From: Gaiellasilicea sp963784895
GTDB lineage: Bacteria; Actinomycetota; Thermoleophilia; Gaiellales; Gaiellaceae
Direction of reading: 5' to 3'
Length of the DNA stretch: 64,000 bases
Assembly: GCA_963784895.1 (NCBI GenBank)
Contig: CAWATM010000016.1
Coordinates: 186,001-250,000 of the forward strand
Below are positions 51,381-59,783 of the stretch, one piece after another; position 1 is the first letter of the stretch; each line of letters opens with the position of its first letter. Under the pieces are notes generated by a model that was not told the origin of the DNA, ran no database searches, and saw only the letters and a program-made list of their open reading frames with translations. A program made the translations under genes and the position numbers.

Positions 51381-52097
51381 ATGATCTCCGGTACCACGAG
51401 GCTGGTGGGGCTGCTGCGCGACCCGAAGGTGGAGTCGCTCTCGCCCCGGATGCAGAACGCCGCTTTCGCGGCCCGCGCGCTCGACTACGCCTACGTGCCG
51501 CTGGGCGTGGCGCAGGAACGCCTCGAGACGGCCGTGCGGGGCCTGGTCGCGCTCGGTTTCGTCGGCGCGAACGTGACGACGCCGCACAAGCTGGCGGTCG
51601 TCGCTCTGTGCGACGAGGTCGAGGGCGGCGTCGAGTCGGTGAACACGCTCGTGATTCGCGACGGGCATGTGCGCGGATCGAGCACGGACGCGGCGGCGCT
51701 CGGCGACCGGCGGCCTGTGAGTGCCGCGATCGTGGGGGCCGGGGGAGCCGCGGCGGCGTGGATCGCGGAGCTGGAGTCGCGCGGCGCGCAGATCGACGTC
51801 TTCTCCCGGCAGGGGGAGTGGCCGCCCCGTACCGAAACGGCCGAGCTCGTCGTCCAAGCGACCCCGGTCAAGGACGAGCTCCTCTTCGAGCCACGCGAAG
51901 CCCAGGTGGTGATCGACCTCGCCTACCGCGCCGACGGCGGCGAGACGGCACACGCCGCGGCAGCTCGCGCCGCCGGCGCCGAACTCGTCGACGGCCTTGA
52001 CGTCCTCGTCGCGCAGGGCGCAGCGTCGTTCGAGCTCTGGACCGGGTTGCCCGCGCCGGTGGAGGTCATGCGCGCCGCAGTACGCTCTGCCGCGTGA
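51381..52097 (+). CDS. aroE: Shikimate dehydrogenase, short form
   Basis: The 238-residue enzyme reduces 3-dehydroshikimate with NADPH. GLLRDPKVESLSPRMQNAAF binds shikimate, NVTTPHKLAVVAL has the catalytic Lys, GSSTDAAAL the paired Asp, and VGAGGAAAAW the dinucleotide loop. The usual stretch between the Asp and the Rossmann fold is missing, making the protein about 30 residues shorter than typical. The start at 51381 lies 38 bases after mltG. Its stop overlaps aroC. Confidence 0.88.
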   Translation: MISGTTRLVGLLRDPKVESLSPRMQNAAFAARALDYAYVPLGVAQERLETAVRGLVALGFVGANVTTPHKLAVVALCDEVEGGVESVNTLVIRDGHVRGSSTDAAALGDRRPVSAAIVGAGGAAAAWIAELESRGAQIDVFSRQGEWPPRTETAELVVQATPVKDELLFEPREAQVVIDLAYRADGGETAHAAAARAAGAELVDGLDVLVAQGAASFELWTGLPAPVEVMRAAVRSAA

Positions 52098-53173
52098 GCC
52101 TGGGACTGACCACCGCCGGCGAGTCGCACGGGCCCGCACTCGTCGCGATCCTCACCGGGTTGCCCGCAGGGCTCACGCTCGACCGCGCCGCGATCGACGC
52201 CGACCTCCGCCGGCGCCAGCAGGGCTACGGCCGCAGCCCGCGCCAGCAGCTGGAGCAGGACCAGGTGGAGGTGCTCGCGGGGCTCCGGCATGGACGCACG
52301 CTGGGAACGCCGCTTGCGCTCGTCGTCCGCAACCGCGATCACAGGAACTGGGAGTGGGGGATGAATCCCTGGCCGCCTGAAGGAGAGCCGTCCGGTAAGG
52401 GGACGAAGCCGGTGACGCTGCCGCGGCCAGGCCACGCCGACCTCGCCGGCGTTCTCAAGTACGGCCACGACGACGTCCGCGATGCGCTCGAGCGGGCGAG
52501 CGCGCGTCAAACGGCGGTCGCTGTCGCGGCCGGGTCGGTGGCGAAGACGCTGCTCCGAGAGCTCGAGATCGAGGTCTCGGGCTCGGTGCTGGAGATCGGC
52601 GGCGAGCGGGAGGGTTGGGAGGCGGCGATCGACGCGGCACGCGCCGACCGCGACACGCTCGGCGGGCTCGTCGAGGTCCGCGCAAACGGTGTCTTCCCCG
52701 GTCTCGGCTCGTATGCATCCCGCGAGGATCGGCTCGACGCGCGCCTCGCCGCCGCGCTGATGGGGATCCAAGCGGTGAAGGGCGTCGAGGTCGGCGACGG
52801 CTTCGCACTCGCGCGCGAGCGTGGCTCTGCGGCTCACGACGAGATCGAGACCGGCTTGACCCGGCGCTCGAACCGCGCCGGTGGGATCGAGGCCGGGATT
52901 TCGAACGGTGAGGAGCTCGTCGTTCGCGCGGCGATGAAGCCGCTGCCGACGCTGATGCGGCCGCTCGACTCCGTCGACCTCGCGACCGGCGAGCCGGCCC
53001 AGGCACTCGTCGAGCGCAGCGACGTCGCCGCCGTCGAGGCACTCGCTGTCGTCGCCGAGGCGGCGGTCGCGTGGGAGCTCGCCCGCGCGGTCAGGGAAAA
53101 ACTCGGCGGCGACGCGCTCACCGACATGCTTGCCGCGCACCGCGCCTACCTGGAGCGCATACGCACGCGCTAG
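52094..53173 (+). CDS. aroC: Chorismate synthase
   Basis: The 359-residue FMN-dependent enzyme makes chorismate from EPSP. Signature stretches are LGLTTAGESHGPALVAILTG, the conserved QQGYGRSPRQQLEQDQVEVL, RPGHADLAGVLKYGHDDVRD and ALERASARQTAVAVAAGSVA, then SNRAGGIEAGISNGEELVVR. GTG overlaps the aroE stop (GTGA). Its end abuts the aroK-aroB fusion. Confidence 0.96.
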   Translation: MSLGLTTAGESHGPALVAILTGLPAGLTLDRAAIDADLRRRQQGYGRSPRQQLEQDQVEVLAGLRHGRTLGTPLALVVRNRDHRNWEWGMNPWPPEGEPSGKGTKPVTLPRPGHADLAGVLKYGHDDVRDALERASARQTAVAVAAGSVAKTLLRELEIEVSGSVLEIGGEREGWEAAIDAARADRDTLGGLVEVRANGVFPGLGSYASREDRLDARLAAALMGIQAVKGVEVGDGFALARERGSAAHDEIETGLTRRSNRAGGIEAGISNGEELVVRAAMKPLPTLMRPLDSVDLATGEPAQALVERSDVAAVEALAVVAEAAVAWELARAVREKLGGDALTDMLAAHRAYLERIRTR

Positions 53174-53178
53174 GTCGT

Positions 53179-54585
53179 CACGTCGCGCTGATCGGGTTCA
53201 TGGGGGCGGGCAAGTCCACGCTGGCGCAGCAGCTCGCGGCGCGGCTGGGACGCGGCGCGATGGACGTCGATGCCGCAGTCGAGCACGAGCTCGGCGACAG
53301 CATCCCGGACTACTTCCGAACCCACGGCGAAGCTGCGTTTCGGAAGGTCGAAGAGGAGCTGACGGTGTGGGCGCTCGCACAGGAGCCGGGCGCTGTTCTC
53401 GCGCTCGGAGGAGGCTCAGTCACGTCGGAAGCTGTCCGGGCTGCCTTGCGAGAACGCGCTGTCTCCGTCCACGTCGAAGCCGACGTCACGACGGCGTGGG
53501 AGCGGGTCCGCGGTAGCGATCGACCGCTTGCTCAGGACGAAGCCGCGTTCCGAGCCCTGTTCGACGCCCGGCTTCCGCTCTATGAGTCCATCGCCGATGC
53601 GGCCGCGTCCGATCTCGAAGGCGCTGTGCTGGCAGCGGGCGGCGTCCACGTCGAGACGGGTGCGCTCGAGCGGCTGGGCGCGCTCGTCCCTGGCGACGGG
53701 CAGGTCGAGGTCGTCAGCGACGCGCGGGTTGCCGGGATCTATGGCATGGACGTCCAGCTCGCGCTCGGAGCCCGAGCGCGCGCCCTCCACGAGCTCGCGC
53801 CGGGCGAAGAGGCGAAGACGGTCGAGTCCTTGGAGGCGCTCTGGCATGCGCTGCGGCTCGAGCGCTCCGGCCTGCTCCTGGCCCTCGGCGGCGGCTGCGC
53901 CACGGATGTCGCCGGCTTCGCGGCCGCGAGCTACTTCCGCGGGATCGAGTGGGTCGCCGTCCCGACGACGCTCGTCGGTCAGGTCGACGCGGCGATCGGC
54001 GGGAAGACGGCGATCGACCTCCCGGGAGCGAAGAACATCGTCGGTGCCTTCCACTGGCCCGTCCGCACCGTGATCGATCCCGGCACGCTCGAGACACTTC
54101 CGCCGGGCGAGCTCGGAAACGGCCGCGCCGAAGTCGTGAAGACCGGCTTGCTCATGGGCGAGCCGATCTGGGAGCTGCCGCTCGACCGGCAGGTGCGCCG
54201 GGCGGCGGCCTTCAAGACGGCGCTCTGCCTCCGCGACCCGTACGACCGCAGCGAGCGGGCCCAGCTCAACCTCGGCCACACCTTCGCGCACGCGCTCGAG
54301 GCGGCGGCGGGCTTCGAGCTCCCGCATGGCCGCGCCGTCGCGCTCGGCCTGCTGGCGGCACTCCGGCTCTCCGGCCTCGACACGAGTGCGGTCGAGGAGA
54401 CGCTCCGCCCCGAGCCGGTCAAGGTCGATCGCGAGGCCGCCTGGGCGGCGCTCGGGCGCGACAAGAAGAGCGTCGGCGGTGCCCCTCGCCTCGTCCTCCT
54501 GGAGGCACCCGGCAAGCCGCGCGTCGGCGTCGAGGCCACCCCGGCCGACGTTCGCGCCGCCCTCGACGAGCTCATCGTTGGCTGA
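53179..54585 (+). CDS. aroKB: Shikimate kinase/3-dehydroquinate synthase fusion
   Basis: Residues 1-170 are shikimate kinase (VALIGFMGAGKSTLAQQLAA Walker A, MDVDAAVEHE, FRKVEEELT, ALGGGSVTS, the lid Arg in SDRPLAQDEAAFRALFDARL). Residues about 175-469 are dehydroquinate synthase (LLLALGGGCATDVAGFAAAS, PTTLVGQVDAAIGGKTAIDL, LNLGHTFAHALE with metal His). The two enzymes act at separate steps of the shikimate route. No ATG, GTG or TTG lies in frame between a far upstream GTG (53071, deep inside aroC) and the ATG at 53200, which is inside Walker A. The left edge given is where homology begins; the real start is unresolved. Confidence 0.9.
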   Translation, partial: HVALIGFMGAGKSTLAQQLAARLGRGAMDVDAAVEHELGDSIPDYFRTHGEAAFRKVEEELTVWALAQEPGAVLALGGGSVTSEAVRAALRERAVSVHVEADVTTAWERVRGSDRPLAQDEAAFRALFDARLPLYESIADAAASDLEGAVLAAGGVHVETGALERLGALVPGDGQVEVVSDARVAGIYGMDVQLALGARARALHELAPGEEAKTVESLEALWHALRLERSGLLLALGGGCATDVAGFAAASYFRGIEWVAVPTTLVGQVDAAIGGKTAIDLPGAKNIVGAFHWPVRTVIDPGTLETLPPGELGNGRAEVVKTGLLMGEPIWELPLDRQVRRAAAFKTALCLRDPYDRSERAQLNLGHTFAHALEAAAGFELPHGRAVALGLLAALRLSGLDTSAVEETLRPEPVKVDREAAWAALGRDKKSVGGAPRLVLLEAPGKPRVGVEATPADVRAALDELIVG

Positions 54586-54635
54586 GCGGGCCGGCGGCCC
54601 GCGACGCGGCCTCTTCAGGGATTTTGCGCGCAGGC

Positions 54636-54641
54636 TAGAGT
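54636..54641 (+). promoter_or_regulatory. -10 element of aroQ
   Basis: TAGAGT ends six bases before the ATG at 54648; no ribosome site is present. Confidence 0.5.
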
Positions 54642-54647
54642 CGCCCG

Positions 54648-55073
54648 ATGCGCGTTGCCGTTCTCAATGGTGTCAACCTCGACGCTCTGGACAAGCGCGA
54701 CCCGGCGATCTACGGCGGCATCGGGCTGGCCGAGCTGGAGAGCCAGATCTACGCGTGGTCGAAGGTGCTCGAGTGCACGACGCGCTGTCGGCAGACGAAC
54801 CACGAAGGGCAGTTCGTCGACTGGTGCCACGATGCGCTCGACTGGGCCGACGGCGTCATCGTCAACCCCGGCGCCTGGTCGCATTACAGCTACGCGATTC
54901 GCGACGCGATCGACCTCTTCACCGTCCCCGTCGTCGAGGTACATCTCTCCAACATCGAGGAGCGGGAGGAGTGGCGGCGGCACTCGGTGATCGGCGACCT
55001 GGCCGCGAAGCGGATCCTCGGTAAGGGCCCCGAGGGCTACAAGGAGGCACTCGAATGGCTGGCGCAGCAGTGA
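54648..55073 (+). CDS. aroQ: 3-dehydroquinate dehydratase, type II
   Basis: The 141-residue flavodoxin-like enzyme dehydrates 3-dehydroquinate. VLNGVNLDALDKRDPAIYGG holds the catalytic Tyr and Arg region, although the usual NGPNLNLLG is changed to NGVNLDALD. QTNHEGQFVDW, VNPGAWSHYSYAIRDAI and VVEVHLSNIEEREEWRRHSV supply the catalytic His and substrate contacts. It completes a local aroE-aroC-aroK/B-aroQ set. It is probably leaderless with its own -10. Confidence 0.9.
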   Translation: MRVAVLNGVNLDALDKRDPAIYGGIGLAELESQIYAWSKVLECTTRCRQTNHEGQFVDWCHDALDWADGVIVNPGAWSHYSYAIRDAIDLFTVPVVEVHLSNIEEREEWRRHSVIGDLAAKRILGKGPEGYKEALEWLAQQ

Positions 55074-56110
55074 GCAGGATCGAGCGCCTCGCTTCGCTGC
55101 TCGACGAGCCCCTGCTCGTCACGAACGGTGTCAACGTCCGCTATCTGACCGGGCTGCAGAGCTCGAACGCGGCCATGCTGGTCGAGCCCGACGGCGAAGC
55201 GACGCTCTTCACCGACTTCCGCTACGCGCAGAAGGCCCACGCGCTCGACGGTGTCCGTTTCGAGCAGACCGCGCGCGCGGTCATCGGCGATCTCGCGACG
55301 CGGCTGGCCGGGCGGACGATCTGGATCGAGGCACACGCCGTCACGGTCGCCGCAAACGAGGAGCTGCGTCAGGGCGGCGTCGAGACCCTCGCTCAGACCG
55401 GGCTCGTCGAGCGCCTGCGCGCCGTCAAGGAGCCCGGCGAGATCGCGACGATGCGCGAGGCGGCCGAGATGTCGGATCGGGTCTTCGGCGCGCTCGCCGA
55501 CGAGCCGTTCACCGGTCGCACGGAACGAGAGCTGGCGTGGCGCGTGCGTGAGCTCTTCCACGAGCAGGGAGGTTCGGAGCTCGCGTTCGACACGATCGTC
55601 GCGGCGGCGGAGAACGGCGCCAGCCCGCACGCCGATGTCCGCGACGCCGCGATCCCGGAAAACACGCTCGTCACCATCGACGCGGGCTGCCGGGTCGACG
55701 GCTACGCATCGGACTGCACGCGCACGTTCGCGACCGGCGAGCTCCCGGATGAGCTCGCACGTGCGTACGCGGTCTGCCACGAGGCGCAGCTCGCGGGTCT
55801 CGACGCGTACGGACCGGGCGTCAGCGGCCGCGACGCCGACGCCGCCGCGCGGAACGTCATCGCCGCGGCCGGCTGGGGCGAGCAGTTCGGTCACGGGCTC
55901 GGGCACGGAGTCGGGCTCGACGTGCACGAGCTGCCGGCGGCGCGGGCCGAATCCACCGACACGTTCGAGTCCGGCAACGTGATCAGCTGTGAGCCGGGGA
56001 TCTATCTCCCGGGCCTCGGCGGCGTCCGGATCGAGGACATGGTGCTCGTCACCGACACAGGCTCGGAGCGCCTCACGCAGGCACCCAAAGAGCTGACGAC
56101 CGTCAGGTAA
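55070..56110 (+). CDS. M24-family aminopeptidase (Xaa-Pro dipeptidase-like)
   Basis: The 346-residue protein has a creatinase-like N-terminal domain (LLVTNGVNVRYLTGLQSSNA) and the pita-bread metallopeptidase domain with all five ligands in place: TIDAGCRVDGYASDCTRTFA (two Asp), QFGHGLGHGVGLDVHELPA (His), NVISCEPGIYLPG (Glu) and RIEDMVLV (Glu). It removes N-terminal residues before proline. GTG at 55070 overlaps the aroQ stop (GTGA); an ATG at 55055 would give a longer overlap. It lies just upstream of efp, as in many bacteria. Confidence 0.9.
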   Translation: MSRIERLASLLDEPLLVTNGVNVRYLTGLQSSNAAMLVEPDGEATLFTDFRYAQKAHALDGVRFEQTARAVIGDLATRLAGRTIWIEAHAVTVAANEELRQGGVETLAQTGLVERLRAVKEPGEIATMREAAEMSDRVFGALADEPFTGRTERELAWRVRELFHEQGGSELAFDTIVAAAENGASPHADVRDAAIPENTLVTIDAGCRVDGYASDCTRTFATGELPDELARAYAVCHEAQLAGLDAYGPGVSGRDADAAARNVIAAAGWGEQFGHGLGHGVGLDVHELPAARAESTDTFESGNVISCEPGIYLPGLGGVRIEDMVLVTDTGSERLTQAPKELTTVR

Positions 56111-56121
56111 TCTCCGCCGCC

Positions 56122-56688
56122 GTGGCCGACGTCGTCAGCACGAACGAGTTCAAGAACGGGATGCACATCGAGCTTGAGGGCTCGGTCTGGCGCATCGTCG
56201 AGTTCCAGCACGTGAAGCCCGGCAAGGGCGGCGCGTTCGTGCGCACGAAGGTGAAGAGCGTCGACTCGGGCTCCGTCGTCGACAAGACGTTCCGCGCCGG
56301 CGAGAAGTTCCCGCGCGTCTTCACCGAGGTCAAGAACATGCAGTACCTCTACGACTCCGGCGACGAGGTCGTCTTCATGGACGAGAGCACGTACGAACAG
56401 ATGTCGCTGCCACACGCGTCGCTCGAGGCGGAGTTGCCCTACATGCAGCCCTCGACCCCGGTGCAACTCCTCTTCGTCGGCGGCAAGCCGTCCGGCGTCC
56501 AGCTGCCGGCCTCGATCGAGCTCGCCGTCACCGACACCGAGCCGGGCGTGAAGGGGGACACCGTCTCGAACGTGACGAAGCCGGCCACGCTGGAGACCGG
56601 CGCCGTCGTCGCGGTGCCGCTCTTCGTCAACCCGGGCGACCGGATCAAGGTCGACCCCCGCGAAGGCCGCTACATCTCGCGCGCCTGA
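56122..56688 (+). CDS. efp: Translation elongation factor P
   Basis: The 188-residue three-domain protein relieves ribosome stalling at polyproline. The N-terminal KOW-like domain has TNEFKNGMHIELEGSVWRIV and the tip loop VKPGKGGAFVRTKVK with Lys in place for modification or plain function. The C-terminal OB domain ends GDRIKVDPREGRYISR. GTG start 11 bases after the peptidase; TAATCT, overlapping the peptidase stop, may be a -10. Given the many Pro-rich proteins nearby, its presence is expected. Confidence 0.96.
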   Translation: MADVVSTNEFKNGMHIELEGSVWRIVEFQHVKPGKGGAFVRTKVKSVDSGSVVDKTFRAGEKFPRVFTEVKNMQYLYDSGDEVVFMDESTYEQMSLPHASLEAELPYMQPSTPVQLLFVGGKPSGVQLPASIELAVTDTEPGVKGDTVSNVTKPATLETGAVVAVPLFVNPGDRIKVDPREGRYISRA

Positions 56689-57107
56689 TGGCCGCCGCCG
56701 ACGTCGTCTACACCACCGACGTCAGCGGGCTCAGCACAGACGACCTCCAGGGCTTCTTCGCCGACTGGCCGTCGCGGCCTTCGCCCGAACGACACCTGGC
56801 GATCTTGCGGGGGAGCGACCGGGTCGTCCTCGCCCGGGACGGGAACGGCGGGCGCGTGATCGGGTTCGTCACCGCGATCAGCGACGGCGTCCTGAGCGCG
56901 TTCATCCCGCTGCTCGAGGTGGTGCCGGGCCGCCGGGGACAAGGGATCGGCACCGAGCTTGTCCGCCGCATGCTGGACGAGCTGCGGGACTTCTACATGG
57001 TCGATCTGGTCTGTGATCCGCAGCTCGAGGGGTTCTACCGCCGCTTCGAGATGACGCTCCTCTCGGGGATGGCCGTGCGGCGGCGTCACCTGCTCGACGC
57101 CGAGTAG
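56688..57107 (+). CDS. GNAT-family N-acetyltransferase
   Basis: The 139-residue protein has the acetyl-CoA loop in LLEVVPGRRGQGIGTELVRR (Q/R-x-x-G-x-G/A), preceded by the strand RVIGFVTAISDGVLSAFIPL and followed by FYMVDLVCDPQLEGFYRRFE. The substrate is unknown. The ATG overlaps the efp stop (TGATG), so it is read with efp. Confidence 0.88.
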   Translation: MAAADVVYTTDVSGLSTDDLQGFFADWPSRPSPERHLAILRGSDRVVLARDGNGGRVIGFVTAISDGVLSAFIPLLEVVPGRRGQGIGTELVRRMLDELRDFYMVDLVCDPQLEGFYRRFEMTLLSGMAVRRRHLLDAE

Positions 57108-57110
57108 GCC

Positions 57111-57965
57111 TCAGAGCCCGAAGCCGTCTCTCGCCCAGCCGAGCCGCTCGGCGGCGTGCGGCCGTACCTCCGGCGTCCGCTCGGCCAGCTCGAATGTCCA
57201 CGCGGCCAGGAAGAGCGCGTGCACCGGGATCAGGAGCGTGACGAGCTCACGGTCGAAGTCGCCGTAGCCTGCGAGCAGCTCGTCGTCCTCCCGCTCCCGG
57301 CCGCGCGTGCGGGCACGGATCTCGTTACAGGCGAGGTCGAGCTCGCGCGGGCCGAGGCAGAGGTTCTCGAAGTCGCTCCAGCGCGGTCCCGCGGGTCCGC
57401 GCAGCACGTTGCCGCGGTGCGCGTCGCCGTGGACCGGCTGCAGCGCCAGGTCGAGGCCCTCGATCCGGCTGCGCGAGGCGTCGAGTGCCTCTCGAATCAG
57501 CGCGCTCTCATCCGGTGCGAGCCTGAGCAGCTCGACGAGGGTGTCGAGCTCGTCCAGCCACGCGAAGTGCTCGAGCCCGTGCGCGGGCGCGGTGGCGAGC
57601 AGCTCGTGCACCTCCCGGAGTGCGTCGCCCGCTCGGAGCGCGTCGAGTGGCCGCTCGGGATCGTGGTCGACGTACTCCCAGAGCGTGATGAGGAAGCCGT
57701 CTCGCTCGTAGGGCCCGGGATCGACCGACCGGCACGGCCCCGCGACCGCGGCGCCCGCCTCGGCGAGAAACGCCGTCAGCTCTAGCTCGCGCTCGATCCA
57801 GCGCCGGCCGCGCACGCGCGTGAATGTCATCGGCACACGGGCGACCACCGGCTCCGGCGCGAGATGGACGAGGACGTTCGTCAGATCCCGGAGCAGGCGC
57901 GGCTCCCGGACCTCGAGCCCAGCTTCACGGGCGACCGCGACCGCCGCTTCCACCGCAACTTTCAC
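57111..57965 (-). CDS. Aminoglycoside-phosphotransferase-fold kinase
   Basis: The 284-residue protein kinase-like fold protein has an N-lobe (LTNVLVHLAPEPVVARVPMT) and the hinge FLITLWEYVDHDPERPLD. The catalytic loop LQPVHGDAHRGNVLRG (HxDxxxxN) is intact, and the metal-binding acid is in RWSDFENLCLGPRELDLACN. The phosphate acceptor is unknown; such proteins phosphorylate small molecules rather than antibiotics in most cases. The GTG at 57965 gives a leader of 17 bases to the divergent carboxylase gene, so the two share a promoter region. Confidence 0.85.
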   Translation of the reverse strand: MKVAVEAAVAVAREAGLEVREPRLLRDLTNVLVHLAPEPVVARVPMTFTRVRGRRWIERELELTAFLAEAGAAVAGPCRSVDPGPYERDGFLITLWEYVDHDPERPLDALRAGDALREVHELLATAPAHGLEHFAWLDELDTLVELLRLAPDESALIREALDASRSRIEGLDLALQPVHGDAHRGNVLRGPAGPRWSDFENLCLGPRELDLACNEIRARTRGREREDDELLAGYGDFDRELVTLLIPVHALFLAAWTFELAERTPEVRPHAAERLGWARDGFGL

Positions 57966-57969
57966 TCGG

Positions 57970-57975
57970 TAAGGT
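57970..57975 (+). promoter_or_regulatory. -10 element of the carboxylase operon
   Basis: TAAGGT ends seven bases before the GTG at 57983, without a Shine-Dalgarno. It lies between divergent genes only 17 bases apart. Confidence 0.45.
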
Positions 57976-57982
57976 CTAGCGC

Positions 57983-59783
57983 GTGCCGCGGCTCGTCGAC
58001 ACCACCATCCGCCTACTCTCGCAGGAGCCGCTTGCCGGTCGGGTGCCGACGGGCGAGCTGCTGCGGATCGCGGAGGCGCTCGACGGTGCTGGCTTCGCGC
58101 TGCTCGAGGTCTCTGGCGGCGGCGTCTTCGACACGGCGGTCCGGCGCGGGGTCGAGAGCCCGTGGGAACGGATCCGGGCGCTGAAAGCACGGACGACGAC
58201 GCCACTCGGGCTGGCGTTGCGCGGGCGGTTCCTCGTCGGCTCGCGGCCGGTCAGTGCCGACTTCGTGCGCCGCTTCGTCGCCTCCGCGGCCGAGAACGGC
58301 ATCGATGTCTTCCGCCTGCACGACCCGCTCAACGACGTGTCGAACCTCCGCGAGCCGGGGGAGGCGATCGTCGCGGCGGGCAAGGAGTTCCACGCCGGCC
58401 TCGTTTACAGCCCGGGCGACGAGGGCGCGATCGGCAAGCTCGTCGAGCAGGCACGGGAGCTGCCGGAAATCAAGGCGACGCGTGCGCTCGTGCACGATCC
58501 GAGCGGGGGGCTCGAGCCGCATCAGGCCGGCGAGCTCGTCGGCCGCGTCAAGGAGGCGTCGGGGCTCCCGGTCGGTTTCTACTGCCAAGGCTCCGGCGGC
58601 ACCGCGCTCGCCGACTCGCTCGAAGCGGCCCGCGCCGGTGCGGACCTGATCGCCTGCGCCGTCTACCCGCTCGCGCTCTCGCTCCACCGTGTCGCGGGCG
58701 AATCGCTCGCGTCCGCGCTTGCCGGGATGGGCCTCGGCACCGGTGTCGACGTCGCTCGGCTCTGGGAGGCTTCCGATCTCGTGGACGAGCACATCGGCGA
58801 CGAGATCGTGACGCCGCACGCGCCCCGGATCGCCGTTCGCGCGGCCGAGTACGACCTGCCGACCGGCCTCGTCGCCGCGCTCGACACGCATCTCCGCGCC
58901 CACGCCGCCGACGACCGCCTGCTCGAGACACTCGACGAGCTGCAGCAGATCCGGCGCGAGACGGGCTGGCCGCCGCTCGCGGCTCCGATCGGCCAGATCC
59001 TCGCCTCGCAGGCGCTGATCCACGTCCTCTCGGCCCGCCGCTATGGGACGGTCGTGGACGAGTTCCGCTCGCTCGTCCAGGGCGGCTTCGGGAGCCCACC
59101 CGGCTCGGTCGACGCCACCGTCGAGCGGGCGGTCGCGCTGCTCTCCGACGGCGTTCCGGTCGAGGACGATCCGCCGACCGCCGAGGACGTCCGCCAGGAG
59201 GCAGAGGGGCTGGCGGCGAGCGAGGAGGAGCTCGTGCTGATCGCGCTCTTCGGCGACGAGGCCGAGGCGCTGCTGCGGACGATCCGCGCGCGGCACACGC
59301 GCGACGACCGCGGCGAGACGACGCTCGAGGAGTCGCGCGAGCAGCGGATCCGAGAGATCGTGCGCATCGTCCAGGAGAGCGGCGTCGGCGAAGTCGAGAT
59401 CGAGGACGAGGGGATGCGCGTCTCCGTCCGCAGAGCGGACGAGCGGCCGCCGCTCCAGGCCGCGGCGCCGCTTGCCGAGGACGAGCCCGGTGAGCTGCCG
59501 GTGCTCCCGGCGGCTGCAATGGGATCGATTCGCATCGAGTCGCCGATGGTGGGCGTCTTCTACCGCCAGTCCGAGCCGGGAACGCCCCCGTTCGTCGAAG
59601 ATCGGGGACATCGTCACGGCCGGCCAGACGCTCTGCCTGCTCGAGGCGATGAAGCTCTTCAACGAGCTCAAGGCCGACGGCGCCGGTCGCGTCAGCGCGA
59701 TCCACGCCGAGAACGGCAAGCCGGTCGAGTTCGGGCAGCTGCTCTTCGAGCTCGAGCCGATCGCCGCGCCCCCGACGCTCTGA
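57983..59783 (+). pseudogene. accB: Inactive OadA/PYC-type carboxyltransferase domain fused to biotin carrier (AccB), frameshifted
   Basis: Residues 1-395 align along their length with the pyruvate-carboxylase/oxaloacetate-decarboxylase carboxyltransferase (FALLEVSGGGVFDTAVRRG, NGIDVFRLHDPLNDVSN, AAPIGQILASQALIHVLSAR). The active site is gone: RDAHQS is RLLSQE (residues 10-15), the carbamylated Lys is His171, and the HxH metal ligands are Tyr200 and Gln202. From about 450 an AccB-type part starts (IREIVRIVQESGVGEVEIED). Near 59594-59600 the frame shifts. The +1 frame continues KIGDIVTAGQTLCLLEAMKL with the biotinyl Lys at 59652-59654 and stops at 59783, overlapping accC. A sequence error is possible. 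It takes the place of accB. Confidence 0.85.

Noticed and set aside
53071..53178. N-terminal extension of the AroK domain from the GTG at 53071
   Set aside because: It overlaps aroC by 103 bases and the residues are Arg/His-rich shadow without kinase similarity.
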